Shown piece after piece: positions 1 to 6,751 of a DNA stretch of 21,397 nt; positions within the stretch are counted from its first letter, which is position 1; each line of letters starts with the position of its first letter. The notes under the pieces were generated by a model that was not told the DNA's origin, searched no databases, and saw nothing but the letters and a program-made list of their open reading frames with translations. The translations under genes were made by a program, and so were the position numbers. The stretch is from Balneolales bacterium (lineage in GTDB: Bacteria; Bacteroidota; Rhodothermia; Balneolales; Natronogracilivirgulaceae), in assembly GCA_007133875.1 (NCBI GenBank), contig SLLW01000083.1, forward strand, positions 1 to 21,397, read 5' to 3'.

Positions 1-264
1 CTAAGCTATACCTGGGGGGAAGACACCGGAGAGTTTTCGGAAGTGACCTACGAACTCATCCCCCAAAAAAACAATAAGGTTTTGTTAATACTGACCCATA
101 CCCGTCTGGGTGACGATCCGGCAGTTCTCATCAGTGTTGGTGCCGGTTGGCATACTCACCTTGGGATTCTCACGGATCGGCTTGAGGGAAATGATCCTGA
201 GGGCTTCTGGACGGTTCACACCAAAATGGAGAAAGAGTATGAGCGGCTGGTGAAAAATCAGTAA
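1..264 (+). CDS. AHSA1/SRPBCC-domain protein, C-terminal part
   Basis: The reading frame is open from base 1 and ends at TAA 262-264, so about 87 C-terminal residues are visible and the start lies outside the window. The pattern SEVTYEL, then KVLLILTHTRL, then GAGWHTHLGILTDRL and a final helix FWTVHTKMEKEYERL is the typical end of Activator-of-Hsp90-ATPase-1-like (AHSA1) START/Bet v1 proteins. In these, a curved beta sheet and a long C-terminal helix form a hydrophobic pocket. Members are small cytosolic proteins of about 140-160 residues, often encoded beside transcriptional regulators, and their ligands are mostly unknown. An internal GTG at 43 is not a plausible start because the frame and the domain continue upstream. 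It is convergent with the TetR gene. Family assignment is from pattern recognition; the specific function is unknown. Confidence 0.8.
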   Translation, partial: LSYTWGEDTGEFSEVTYELIPQKNNKVLLILTHTRLGDDPAVLISVGAGWHTHLGILTDRLEGNDPEGFWTVHTKMEKEYERLVKNQ

Positions 265-415
265 GCAGACACCAATCAAAGCTTTGTATCATAAACCCGA
301 CATATGTATTTCGATTTTTGTCCGCTGAAGTACCCATGAGACGCCGCTTTGCCGGAGGCCAGTGGAAGAGGGTGGAAAGGGCACCCGAGCGTCATATTTC
401 GGTCATTCACCCCGG

Positions 416-1003
416 TTACTGTTGCGTTTTCTGACCGGCAACATGCGATACCATGTCGGCCATCTCTTTGCCGATATCCTCAATAGGCTGGATACTCTGT
501 TCACTGCGGGCCATCAGGATTGCCCCTTCCGAAGCTGCCTGCACGGTTTTGGCCAATCGCAATGCACGTTCCGGTTCTATTCCGGCTTTCACAAAGGCAC
601 CGTAGTACACCTCATTCCACAGGTTATAGGCCTCCCGGCAAATTTCGGCCAGTTCTGATTCGATATCCGGCATATCGAGTACAACAGATGACACCGGACA
701 GCCCATCTGATAATTGGATTCCTTCATCGCCTGTGCAAGAACCTGGTAATTCGACATCACACCCTCTGCCGGATCATCGGAGTTTTCCATACTCGATTTA
801 ACCGCGGTACTGACCTCTTCAATTCCGGCCTTCATTGCTTCCAAAACCAATGTTTTTTTTCCGCCAGGGAAATGAAAATAGAGCGATCCCCGGGGAGCGT
901 CGCTCTTTTGAAGAATTTCATTCAAGCTGGTTCCATGGTAACCTTTGGCCTGAACCAGTCTGGCCGTTATTTCAATCATTTTTTGGCGTGTATTCGATGA
1001 CAT
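416..1003 (-). CDS. TetR/AcrR-family transcriptional repressor (LmrA/YxaF-like)
   Basis: This 195-residue protein is of normal length for the family. Residues about 5-55 form the TetR DNA-binding helix-turn-helix: an ARLVQAKGYHGTSLNEIL helix pair, then SDAPRGSLYFHFPGGKKTL, the signature of the recognition helix and helix 4. The C-terminal half, with NYQMGCPVSSVVLDMP and a long ligand-binding helical bundle, resembles the LmrA/YxaF-like C-terminal domain found in repressors of drug or quinone/flavonoid-responsive genes. The start ATG (complement of 1001-1003) has no clear Shine-Dalgarno. Two copies of a GACCGGTC-centred operator lie 37-68 bp upstream and flank a perfect TATAAT on this strand, so autorepression is likely. 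The divergent target seems to have been lost to erosion. The inducing ligand cannot be told from sequence. Confidence 0.9.
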   Translation of the reverse strand: MSSNTRQKMIEITARLVQAKGYHGTSLNEILQKSDAPRGSLYFHFPGGKKTLVLEAMKAGIEEVSTAVKSSMENSDDPAEGVMSNYQVLAQAMKESNYQMGCPVSSVVLDMPDIESELAEICREAYNLWNEVYYGAFVKAGIEPERALRLAKTVQAASEGAILMARSEQSIQPIEDIGKEMADMVSHVAGQKTQQ

Positions 1004-1024
1004 GGCAGGAGATACTATTTTTAT

Positions 1025-1053
1025 TTGACTTACTATGATGACCGGTCTATATT
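1025..1053 (+). promoter_or_regulatory. Rightward sigma70-like promoter under TetR control
   Basis: TTGACT at 1025-1030 (five of six consensus bases) and TATATT at 1048-1053 (five of six) are separated by exactly 17 bp. One operator palindrome lies inside the spacer (1040-1047) and the second at about +1 (1061-1068), a geometry that would block RNA polymerase. On the opposite strand a perfect TATAAT (complement of 1051-1056) sits midway between the palindromes and could serve the repressor gene, although no good -35 is seen for it. The first sequence downstream of the rightward promoter is a broken methyltransferase relic, then the haloperoxidase gene. Confidence 0.6.
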
Positions 1054-1071
1054 ATATGACGACCGGTCTAT
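1034..1071. promoter_or_regulatory. Two-copy TetR operator
   Basis: Two 17-bp copies, 1034-1050 and 1055-1071, differ at one base (TATGATGACCGGTCTAT versus TATGACGACCGGTCTAT). Each is centred on the 8-bp palindrome GACCGGTC (1040-1047 and 1061-1068). Their centres are 21 bp apart, two helical turns, so two repressor dimers could bind the same DNA face. The position between the repressor gene and a divergent promoter is classic for TetR autoregulators. Binding by the neighbouring repressor is inferred. Confidence 0.75.
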
Positions 1072-1139
1072 TAATGGATTGTTTACAGAATACAACAATC
1101 ACACTTATGTGGCAATACGATAAAAAGAGAATTAAAAAA

Positions 1140-1413
1140 ACGATCCGAAGCATGGTCAGAATTCCCGGTTTTAAAGAAAGCTCGTTTCTCCCGGTAACAT
1201 GGCAACAAGGTTTCCTTCAATGAAGGAGTTTTGCCACGTGAAGTTTTCAACGCAACGATCTCCGGTGAGATAGCGTCGTTGGAACCGGAAACATTGAGAA
1301 CAGTGATCGACGGTTTGGAACAATCACTTGAACCATATCAGGTCGACCATTCAGTGGTATTTCCAATGGAAACAGTGATGATTCTGACTGAAAGAACGGA
1401 TAAACACGGTTAA
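1140..1413 (+). pseudogene. Frameshifted C-terminal relic of a SAM-dependent methyltransferase
   Basis: Two overlapping frames together read like the last third of a class I SAM methyltransferase. The frame ending at about 1197 gives PGFKESSFLPVTW, matching the common AGF..V...PV element. The frame starting at about 1198 gives NKVSFNEGVLPREVF, then TISGEIASLEPETLRTVIDG and EPYQVDHSVVFPMETVMILT, matching the usual closing helix and FPME strand, and stops at TAA 1411-1413. The switch between frames near 1195-1200 implies an indel. The Rossmann core with the glycine-rich SAM motif is missing: between the promoter and 1140 no methyltransferase N-terminus is visible in any frame. I read this as a deletion-plus-frameshift relic of the former TetR target. 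The family call rests on motif memory only; a short functional peptide is a less likely alternative. Confidence 0.45.
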
Positions 1414-1432
1414 AAAAAATGGAGGTATCGCG

Positions 1433-2725
1433 ATGAGACATATTAATTATTTCGGAGTGATCTTGACGATAGTACCTGTAATGTTTGCAATGGCTTTATG
1501 GGACAAACCGAATGATACGGATGCCCGGGTTGTCCTGGATTGGAATGAACTGATCATCAATACGGCTGCTGAAGTTGACCGATTCCAAACACTGCGCAGT
1601 AATCGTGCCGTTCCGATGGTGCAGCTGGCTGTTCATGATGCGCTCAACGCTATTGTTCCGGTCTACGAACAATATGCCTACACCGGGTCAAATGAAGCGG
1701 CTCACCCTGTTGCTGCCGCATCACAAGCAGCCCATGACGTAATGACAGAGCTATTCCCGAATCATTCTGAAACAGCATCTGATCTCCACAGGCAATGGCT
1801 CGGTGAGATTCCTGATGGGCCAGCGAAGGAGCAGGGAATCGTGACGGGTAAGCTTGCCGCCGAAGCAATACTACAAAAAAGAGAAAACGACGGTTACGAT
1901 TCGGAAGGCGAATTCACACCTCGCGATGAACCGGGATCCTATCAGATCACGCCACCTTTTGATGAGCCCATTGGCACCGGCTGGCCGGATACGGAACCAA
2001 TGAGTATGATCGCTCCCGATCAGTTTCGACCGGGTCCACCGCCCGCAGTGGACAGTGAACAATATGCCTCGGATTTCGAGGAAGTCAAACGACTCGGCAA
2101 AAAAGGCAGTGAACAACGAACAGACGACGAAACCCGGATCGGATATTGGTTCGCCGAGTATCCGACAGTCGCCTATCCCGATTTTTCCCGTACTTATGTT
2201 GCGGAGCATGAAGTTCACCCCTGGAGTGCTGCCCGGCTTTTTGCACTTCTGGCCATCGACAATTTCGACGGACTCATCTCCGTATTTGACGCAAAATATG
2301 AATATGCCTTCTGGCGTCCATACACCGCTATTAGGAATGCAGATCAGGACGGTAATCCCCGGACAGAGCCCGATCCTGATTGGGAACCGGAGATGACTAC
2401 CGCCCCGCATCCGGATTATCCGGCGGCACTATCTACATTATGTGCAGGAGGAGCGGAGGTAATGAAGGATGTAATCGGGACGCCGAATTTCAATTATGCT
2501 CGACGGTCAGGAAACATGCCCGAGGGCTTACCAGCCAAACGATCGTATGAGTCGATTGATGATGCCGTAACGGACTGTTTGGATTCACGAATTTATAACG
2601 GGTATCATTTTCGTACAGGTCTTGAGGTTGGGGACGAAATGGGCCGGGAAAGGGCCCGGCATCTGCTCAGAAATTACCTGACACGTCGTTCTGGCACCGA
2701 TTATCCAGACCTTGCGGCATTTTAA
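1433..2725 (+). CDS. Exported vanadium-dependent haloperoxidase/PAP2-like protein with altered active site
   Basis: ATG 1433 follows a strong GGAGG (1421-1425). The 430-residue product begins with a hydrophobic signal-like segment (about residues 5-22, ending FAMA), so export to the periplasm is likely. The C-terminal half carries the PAP2/vanadium-haloperoxidase scaffold: K288-YEYAFW-R295-P (the KX6RP motif), HPDYP at 326-330, and S385-R386-X5-H392 (the SRX5H motif). These residues normally hold vanadate or phosphate. The middle motif, normally PSGH or PSAH/PCAH with a catalytic histidine, reads P330-A331-A332-L333 here. The serine/glycine pair and the histidine are therefore gone while the flanking motifs are intact. 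The fold call is firm, but haloperoxidase activity is doubtful. It is 19 nt downstream of the methyltransferase relic and may be read from the TetR-controlled promoter. Confidence 0.85.
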   Translation: MRHINYFGVILTIVPVMFAMALWDKPNDTDARVVLDWNELIINTAAEVDRFQTLRSNRAVPMVQLAVHDALNAIVPVYEQYAYTGSNEAAHPVAAASQAAHDVMTELFPNHSETASDLHRQWLGEIPDGPAKEQGIVTGKLAAEAILQKRENDGYDSEGEFTPRDEPGSYQITPPFDEPIGTGWPDTEPMSMIAPDQFRPGPPPAVDSEQYASDFEEVKRLGKKGSEQRTDDETRIGYWFAEYPTVAYPDFSRTYVAEHEVHPWSAARLFALLAIDNFDGLISVFDAKYEYAFWRPYTAIRNADQDGNPRTEPDPDWEPEMTTAPHPDYPAALSTLCAGGAEVMKDVIGTPNFNYARRSGNMPEGLPAKRSYESIDDAVTDCLDSRIYNGYHFRTGLEVGDEMGRERARHLLRNYLTRRSGTDYPDLAAF

Positions 2726-2766
2726 ACAAGTCAGGAAAATCTCACAGGATCCTGCCGGTCAGTTGG

Positions 2767-2800
2767 TTATACCGGGTGTTGTGATCAGCACCCGGTATAA
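2767..2800 (+). terminator. Stem-loop after the haloperoxidase gene
   Basis: A perfect 12-bp inverted repeat (2767-2778 with 2789-2800; core ATACCGGGTG/CACCCGGTAT) encloses a 10-nt loop. It lies 41 bp after the haloperoxidase stop. The tract after it (TCTTTCGGG) is only weakly T-rich, so it is a candidate rather than a textbook terminator. It could equally stabilise the mRNA 3' end. Confidence 0.45.
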
Positions 2801-2845
2801 TCTTTCGGGCGAGCCTGTACGAAACATGAAATACAGTCCACGACC

Positions 2846-2948
2846 TAATTTCAATCGTGTATCTGACACCCGGAATCACATCCACGCTCTTGTCCGGCAC
2901 AACACTTTGGGTTTTGTAACTGTAGTTGTGACCTAAGAGAAAGTTTTT
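2846..2948 (-). pseudogene. Relic of a TonB-dependent receptor C-terminus
   Basis: On the minus strand this stretch reads KNFLLGHNYSYKTQSVV, then DKSVDVIPGVRYTIEI. That is nearly the same as the last residues of the receptor at the right edge of the window (KNLLGIATPEGYNYSYKSQ, then DKSVVVIPGISYTIEF). About five residues after the leucines are missing and the stop codon is lost, so the frame runs on into unrelated sequence. At the base level 2855-2933 matches 20320-20398 at 68 of 79 positions by direct hand alignment. No barrel sequence lies upstream (towards 3130), so only the tail of a lost paralogue remains. Confidence 0.75.
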
Positions 2949-3020
2949 CAAGAATAAATACAAAATAATAAATTGTTTCAGACCCAAATTAAAAGCATCT
3001 TGCATTGTTTAAGATTTCTT

Positions 3021-3040
3021 AATATTACGCCGATAATATT
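3021..3040. repeat. AT-rich inverted repeat upstream of the sensor kinase
   Basis: AATATTA (3021-3027) and TAATATT (3034-3040) form a perfect 7-bp inverted repeat with a 6-bp spacer, about 100 bp before the kinase start. It could be an operator, but AT-rich palindromes also arise by chance and no partner copy was found. Confidence 0.25.
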
Positions 3041-3141
3041 ATTCCATTCCGCTCACTTTAGACCGACGATTTCCTGGTATTACCGGATTTGCCATCAAGT
3101 ATGATAAGTGAGCAGGGGGCTGACCTGAAAAATTGTTGCAT

Positions 3142-6100
3142 ATGGCGAGGAATAACGCAAACATCTCCTTGTTCTACCTAAGAAGCATATTGTGGTGTGC
3201 ACTTCCCGCTTTCTTTTTGTTGCTGCCCGTTGATACCAACGGCAATGAAAATAAAAACGGACCAGCGCTGTCATTCCACCGGGTTCACCAAGGCCTGACC
3301 AGCAACCAGGTCACAGGTATCCTGCAGGATGTCAACGGCTTTATTTGGGTGGGGACCGACGGTGGCCTGAACCGGTACAACGGCATTCAGTTTGATACGT
3401 ACAGCCATGAGTCAAACGATGAAAACTCGCTGTCCGATAACTATGTAGGATATTTGTTTCAAGACAGCGGCAATAACCTTTGGATTGGAACAAGGAGCGC
3501 TGTTAACCGGTATCGAATTGAGACTGACAACTTTGAGCGGTATCGGTTGTCCGCTGCACCCGGTACCGAGGCTTCTCCCCACGTAACCGCTCAAACAATG
3601 ATTGAGGATCGTTACGGAACATTGTGGGTCTCGGGAGGTCCGGCCGGATTGTACTTCTTCGACGAAGACAAAGACCGGTTTGTGCCGGTCGAAAATCTCA
3701 AATCCAACATCGTAAATACTGTTGTTGAGGGGGAAGATCAGACACTGTGGTTGACAACACGCAACATGGGGCTTCACAAATACCACACAGGTACCGGTGA
3801 CATTACAACATTTCGGCATGATCCGGCAGATACGTCGTCTCTCTCTTCGGATGTCCTTGATCGCATAGTTCGCGATCCTGAAGGCAACATCTGGATAGGC
3901 TCAAGAGTAGGTGGCGTCAACCGGCTGATAACGCAGGAAGATGGCACCATCACCTTCCGCAGGTATATGAATACCCCCGGCAGACCGCTGGTGCTGGGCA
4001 ACAATGCGGTTCAGGTAATGCATGTGGACAGTCAAGGCGATCTCTGGATCGGAAATGATAATGGCGGGCTGCACCTCTATGACCGGGAAAATGACAGGTT
4101 CCATATATATAGCCCATGCGCTAACGATCCACACAGTCTCACACACGAATCCATCTCAGCAGTACTCCGGGATGATGAAGACCGGCTATGGGTTGGAACA
4201 GCACTGACCGGATTGAATGTGGCCGACCCCCACAAAAGAATTTTTCATCATTATCAGCAATCATTTGGAAGTAACGGAGGGCTTAACAACAACATCATCC
4301 GTGATTTCCGGGAGGATGAAAACGGAAACATCTGGGTAGCCACCGATGGTGGCGGGCTGAACTTCTTCAACAGGCAAAACGGTCTTTTTACAGCTTACAT
4401 GCATGATCCGGAAGATCCGGGTTCCATTCAGTCTGATGTCGCCCTTACCCTGGAGAGGGATGAGCAGAACCGGCTATGGGTTGGCTCATATAATGGCGGA
4501 CTGGATATGATGGCCGATGAAGAGCAGGGTACGTTCAAATCATTTCAGGAAGTGTATGAAGTCCCGGATCTATCCCTGAGACATGTTTTCGGAGTGGCAT
4601 TCGACAAGGAAACGGATTATGTATGGATTGCCAATTTTGGTGAGAATCTGGTCAGGTTTGACCGGCGAGCCGGGAACACCGTAATCTTTACACCGGTATC
4701 CGGGGATGATAGCAGTATGGTTTCAACGGAAGTCAATGGGGTCTTTCTGGACAGCAACGGCAATTTGTGGATCCCGACGCTGGAAGGATTGGCGCGGTTG
4801 AAAAAGGAGAACAAGAAAAAAGGGCGGTTTGAGCGCTACTTACCAAAGCCGAATGATCCCGCAAGTATTCCAAGTCTGATCATCAGGCACATCATCGAAG
4901 ACAGCCAGGGGACTATCTGGGTTGCAACAGGCAATGGGTTGGCCAGGTATGATCCGGAAATGAATGGTTTCTATACATATGATCAGACTGATGGACTCCC
5001 TGCAAACGAACTTCGCTCTCTGGAAGAAGATGATTACGGCGACATCTGGATCGGGACGATCAACGGCCTTTCCCGCTTCAATCCCAAAGAAGAGATTTTT
5101 ACAAATTATACGACGACTGACGGATTGCAGGGCGATGAGTTTTCAAGAAATTCCGCCTTCAAGATGAGCAGTGGGGAACTGCTTTTTGGTGGAATGGACG
5201 GATTCAATCTGTTTCATCCCGATAATATCCATGTCAATCCACATGCTCCGCGGGTTTACCTCACCAACTTTCGATTGTTCAACAGGGATGTGAGGATTGG
5301 TGCTGAAGACTCCCCGCTTGACAGGCATATCATGGTCAGCGATACCATAACTCTCTCCCATGATCAAAATGTAATGACATTTGAATTTGTCGCATTGAGT
5401 TATACCAATCCGGAAGGAAATGAATACGCCTATAAGATGGAGGGGTTTGAATCCGATTGGAATTATGTGGGACAACAGCGATCTGCAACTTATACCAATC
5501 TGAATCCGGGAACATATCACTTCCGGGTTAAAGCGTCCAACAACGACGGAGTGTGGAATAAGCAAGGGGCAGTGGTGGCACTTGTGGTCGTTCCACCATT
5601 CTGGCAAACGACATGGTTCTATCTGCTCCTGGTGATACTGATAGCCGGCATGGTCGTAACCGGGTATGCAATGAAGGTCCGGAGCATCAAGGAGCGGAAC
5701 AGGATGCTTGAAATGGAGGTGAACAAACAGACATCTGAGTTGCAACGTGCCAACGAAGATCTGAAGAAACACATCACCGAAAAAGACAAGGTATATTCGG
5801 TGCTGGCTCACGACCTGCGCAATCCCCTGTTTTCGATTATCGGATATCTTGATTATCTGCGGGAATTGTTTCAAACCCAGGGTAAGGATGAAGAAAGTAA
5901 CGAGGAAGTGCGGGGAATCATCAATACGGTTTACAATGCCGCGCGAAACGCCCATCAGTTGCTGGAAAACCTGCTTCAGTGGTCGAAATCAATCGGTGAC
6001 AAGCTGGATGAAAACATTGCGCCCCACAATCTGTCCGATCTTGCTCAGCAAGCTGTTGCAGAAACCCAAGGCCAGGCGGGCATCAAGAACATTACAGTCA

Positions 6101-6492
6101 GGAATAAACTGGATCCAACCAGCCGGGTACTTGCAGACAAAAACATGATTCAGACCGTATTTCGAAACCTCATCGCCAATGCCATCAAGTTCTCCCCGCA
6201 GGAATCGGAAATCACACTGGATGCAAAGGATATCGGGGATTACTATGATGTATCGGTAACAGATACCGGTATGGGAATGAACAAGGAAGAAATAGAGAGT
6301 ATCTTTTCGGGATCGGGCAACCGGACTAAAAAGGGAACCATGGGTGAAAAGGGCTCGGGATTCGGGTTAATGCTTTGCGAGGATTTTGTAATTCGGAACA
6401 ATGGGAAGATCCGGGTCGACAGCGAGCCCGGCAAGGGGAGCAGCTTTCGTTTTACCTTGCAGAAAGCGGACGGAAAGGCCGTTGATTCCTGA
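3142..6492 (+). CDS. Membrane sensor histidine kinase with propeller (Reg_prop) and Y_Y_Y sensor domains
   Basis: The 1116-residue product (from ATG 3142; a TTG at 3133 is also in frame and lies 13 nt after AGGGGG) starts with a signal segment (LWCALPAFFLLLP). Next come many two-component-propeller repeats (pattern GLTSNQVTGILQDVNGFIWVGT, recurring as NIWIG/LWVGT up to about residue 690), which build the periplasmic ligand-binding propellers. A Y_Y_Y domain (about 755-820) leads to one membrane helix (about 826-848) and a coiled coil. The cytoplasmic part has an H-box (AHDLRNPLFSIIGYL, H890), an N-box (NLIANAIKFS), a G1 motif (DTGMGM) and a G2 motif (GEKGSGFGL), so phosphotransfer should work. 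Unlike the hybrid (HTCS) kinases that share this sensor, it ends after the ATPase domain, with no receiver or AraC domain. No response regulator is adjacent. The signal is unknown; in relatives it is often a glycan. Confidence 0.93.
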   Translation: MARNNANISLFYLRSILWCALPAFFLLLPVDTNGNENKNGPALSFHRVHQGLTSNQVTGILQDVNGFIWVGTDGGLNRYNGIQFDTYSHESNDENSLSDNYVGYLFQDSGNNLWIGTRSAVNRYRIETDNFERYRLSAAPGTEASPHVTAQTMIEDRYGTLWVSGGPAGLYFFDEDKDRFVPVENLKSNIVNTVVEGEDQTLWLTTRNMGLHKYHTGTGDITTFRHDPADTSSLSSDVLDRIVRDPEGNIWIGSRVGGVNRLITQEDGTITFRRYMNTPGRPLVLGNNAVQVMHVDSQGDLWIGNDNGGLHLYDRENDRFHIYSPCANDPHSLTHESISAVLRDDEDRLWVGTALTGLNVADPHKRIFHHYQQSFGSNGGLNNNIIRDFREDENGNIWVATDGGGLNFFNRQNGLFTAYMHDPEDPGSIQSDVALTLERDEQNRLWVGSYNGGLDMMADEEQGTFKSFQEVYEVPDLSLRHVFGVAFDKETDYVWIANFGENLVRFDRRAGNTVIFTPVSGDDSSMVSTEVNGVFLDSNGNLWIPTLEGLARLKKENKKKGRFERYLPKPNDPASIPSLIIRHIIEDSQGTIWVATGNGLARYDPEMNGFYTYDQTDGLPANELRSLEEDDYGDIWIGTINGLSRFNPKEEIFTNYTTTDGLQGDEFSRNSAFKMSSGELLFGGMDGFNLFHPDNIHVNPHAPRVYLTNFRLFNRDVRIGAEDSPLDRHIMVSDTITLSHDQNVMTFEFVALSYTNPEGNEYAYKMEGFESDWNYVGQQRSATYTNLNPGTYHFRVKASNNDGVWNKQGAVVALVVVPPFWQTTWFYLLLVILIAGMVVTGYAMKVRSIKERNRMLEMEVNKQTSELQRANEDLKKHITEKDKVYSVLAHDLRNPLFSIIGYLDYLRELFQTQGKDEESNEEVRGIINTVYNAARNAHQLLENLLQWSKSIGDKLDENIAPHNLSDLAQQAVAETQGQAGIKNITVRNKLDPTSRVLADKNMIQTVFRNLIANAIKFSPQESEITLDAKDIGDYYDVSVTDTGMGMNKEEIESIFSGSGNRTKKGTMGEKGSGFGLMLCEDFVIRNNGKIRVDSEPGKGSSFRFTLQKADGKAVDS

Positions 6493-6552
6493 TCCTGGTA
6501 TCCGGACTGTGCCCCTTCAGGCCGTTTATGACGTTTTTCGGATCCAAACAAA

Positions 6553-6573
6553 CCCCGGATGCTGTATCCGGGG
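6553..6573 (-). terminator. Rho-independent terminator, best on the minus strand
   Basis: CCCCGGAT (6553-6560) and ATCCGGGG (6566-6573) form a GC-rich 8-bp stem with a 5-nt loop. Read leftwards, the stem is followed by TTTGTTTGG, a short T-rich tail. Read rightwards, the following CTTGATAA is poorer. It lies 16 nt beyond the stop codon of the minus-strand sorting-domain relic, suggesting it belonged to that lost gene. It may now also serve the kinase gene that ends at 6492. Confidence 0.55.
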
Positions 6574-6589
6574 CTTGATAAATCGCATA

Positions 6590-6679
6590 TTATTTCAACA
6601 GCAAGAGCTTCCTGCTCTCCACAAACCCGCCCGGAACTATGAGTTGGTATCCTGCGTATCTAACTGGTAATCCAATTTT
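6590..6679 (-). pseudogene. Relic of a type IX-like sorting-domain C-terminus
   Basis: The minus strand reads GLPVRYAGYQLIVPGG followed by FVESRKLLLLK and TAA (complement of 6590-6592). A GxYxL strand, then a short linker and a final basic-hydrophobic KLLLLK just before the stop, is how secretion-sorting domains of this bacterial group end. Compare YLYRLEAGSFRQTKKMILAK in the CHRD protein at 11037-13706. The frame is closed upstream by a TAA right before KIGLP, and no further sorting-domain or passenger sequence is recognisable towards 6751. A terminator follows directly. I infer the last 30 codons of a deleted secreted protein. The stretch is short, so chance resemblance is possible. Confidence 0.4.
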
Positions 6680-6751
6680 TTACGGCCAAGTGCGACTGAA
6701 TGATTTTATGAAAAGCGATGTTTTTGCTTTTTTGATCCTATCATTCCAGCC

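Noticed and set aside
1035..1223. Open frame of 62 codons starting inside the operator
   Set aside because: Its first half is promoter/operator DNA and only the last part resembles the methyltransferase relic, so it is not a gene as it stands.
5143..5955. 270-codon minus-strand frame inside the kinase gene
   Set aside because: It runs antisense to conserved Y_Y_Y and kinase sequence and has no family resemblance.
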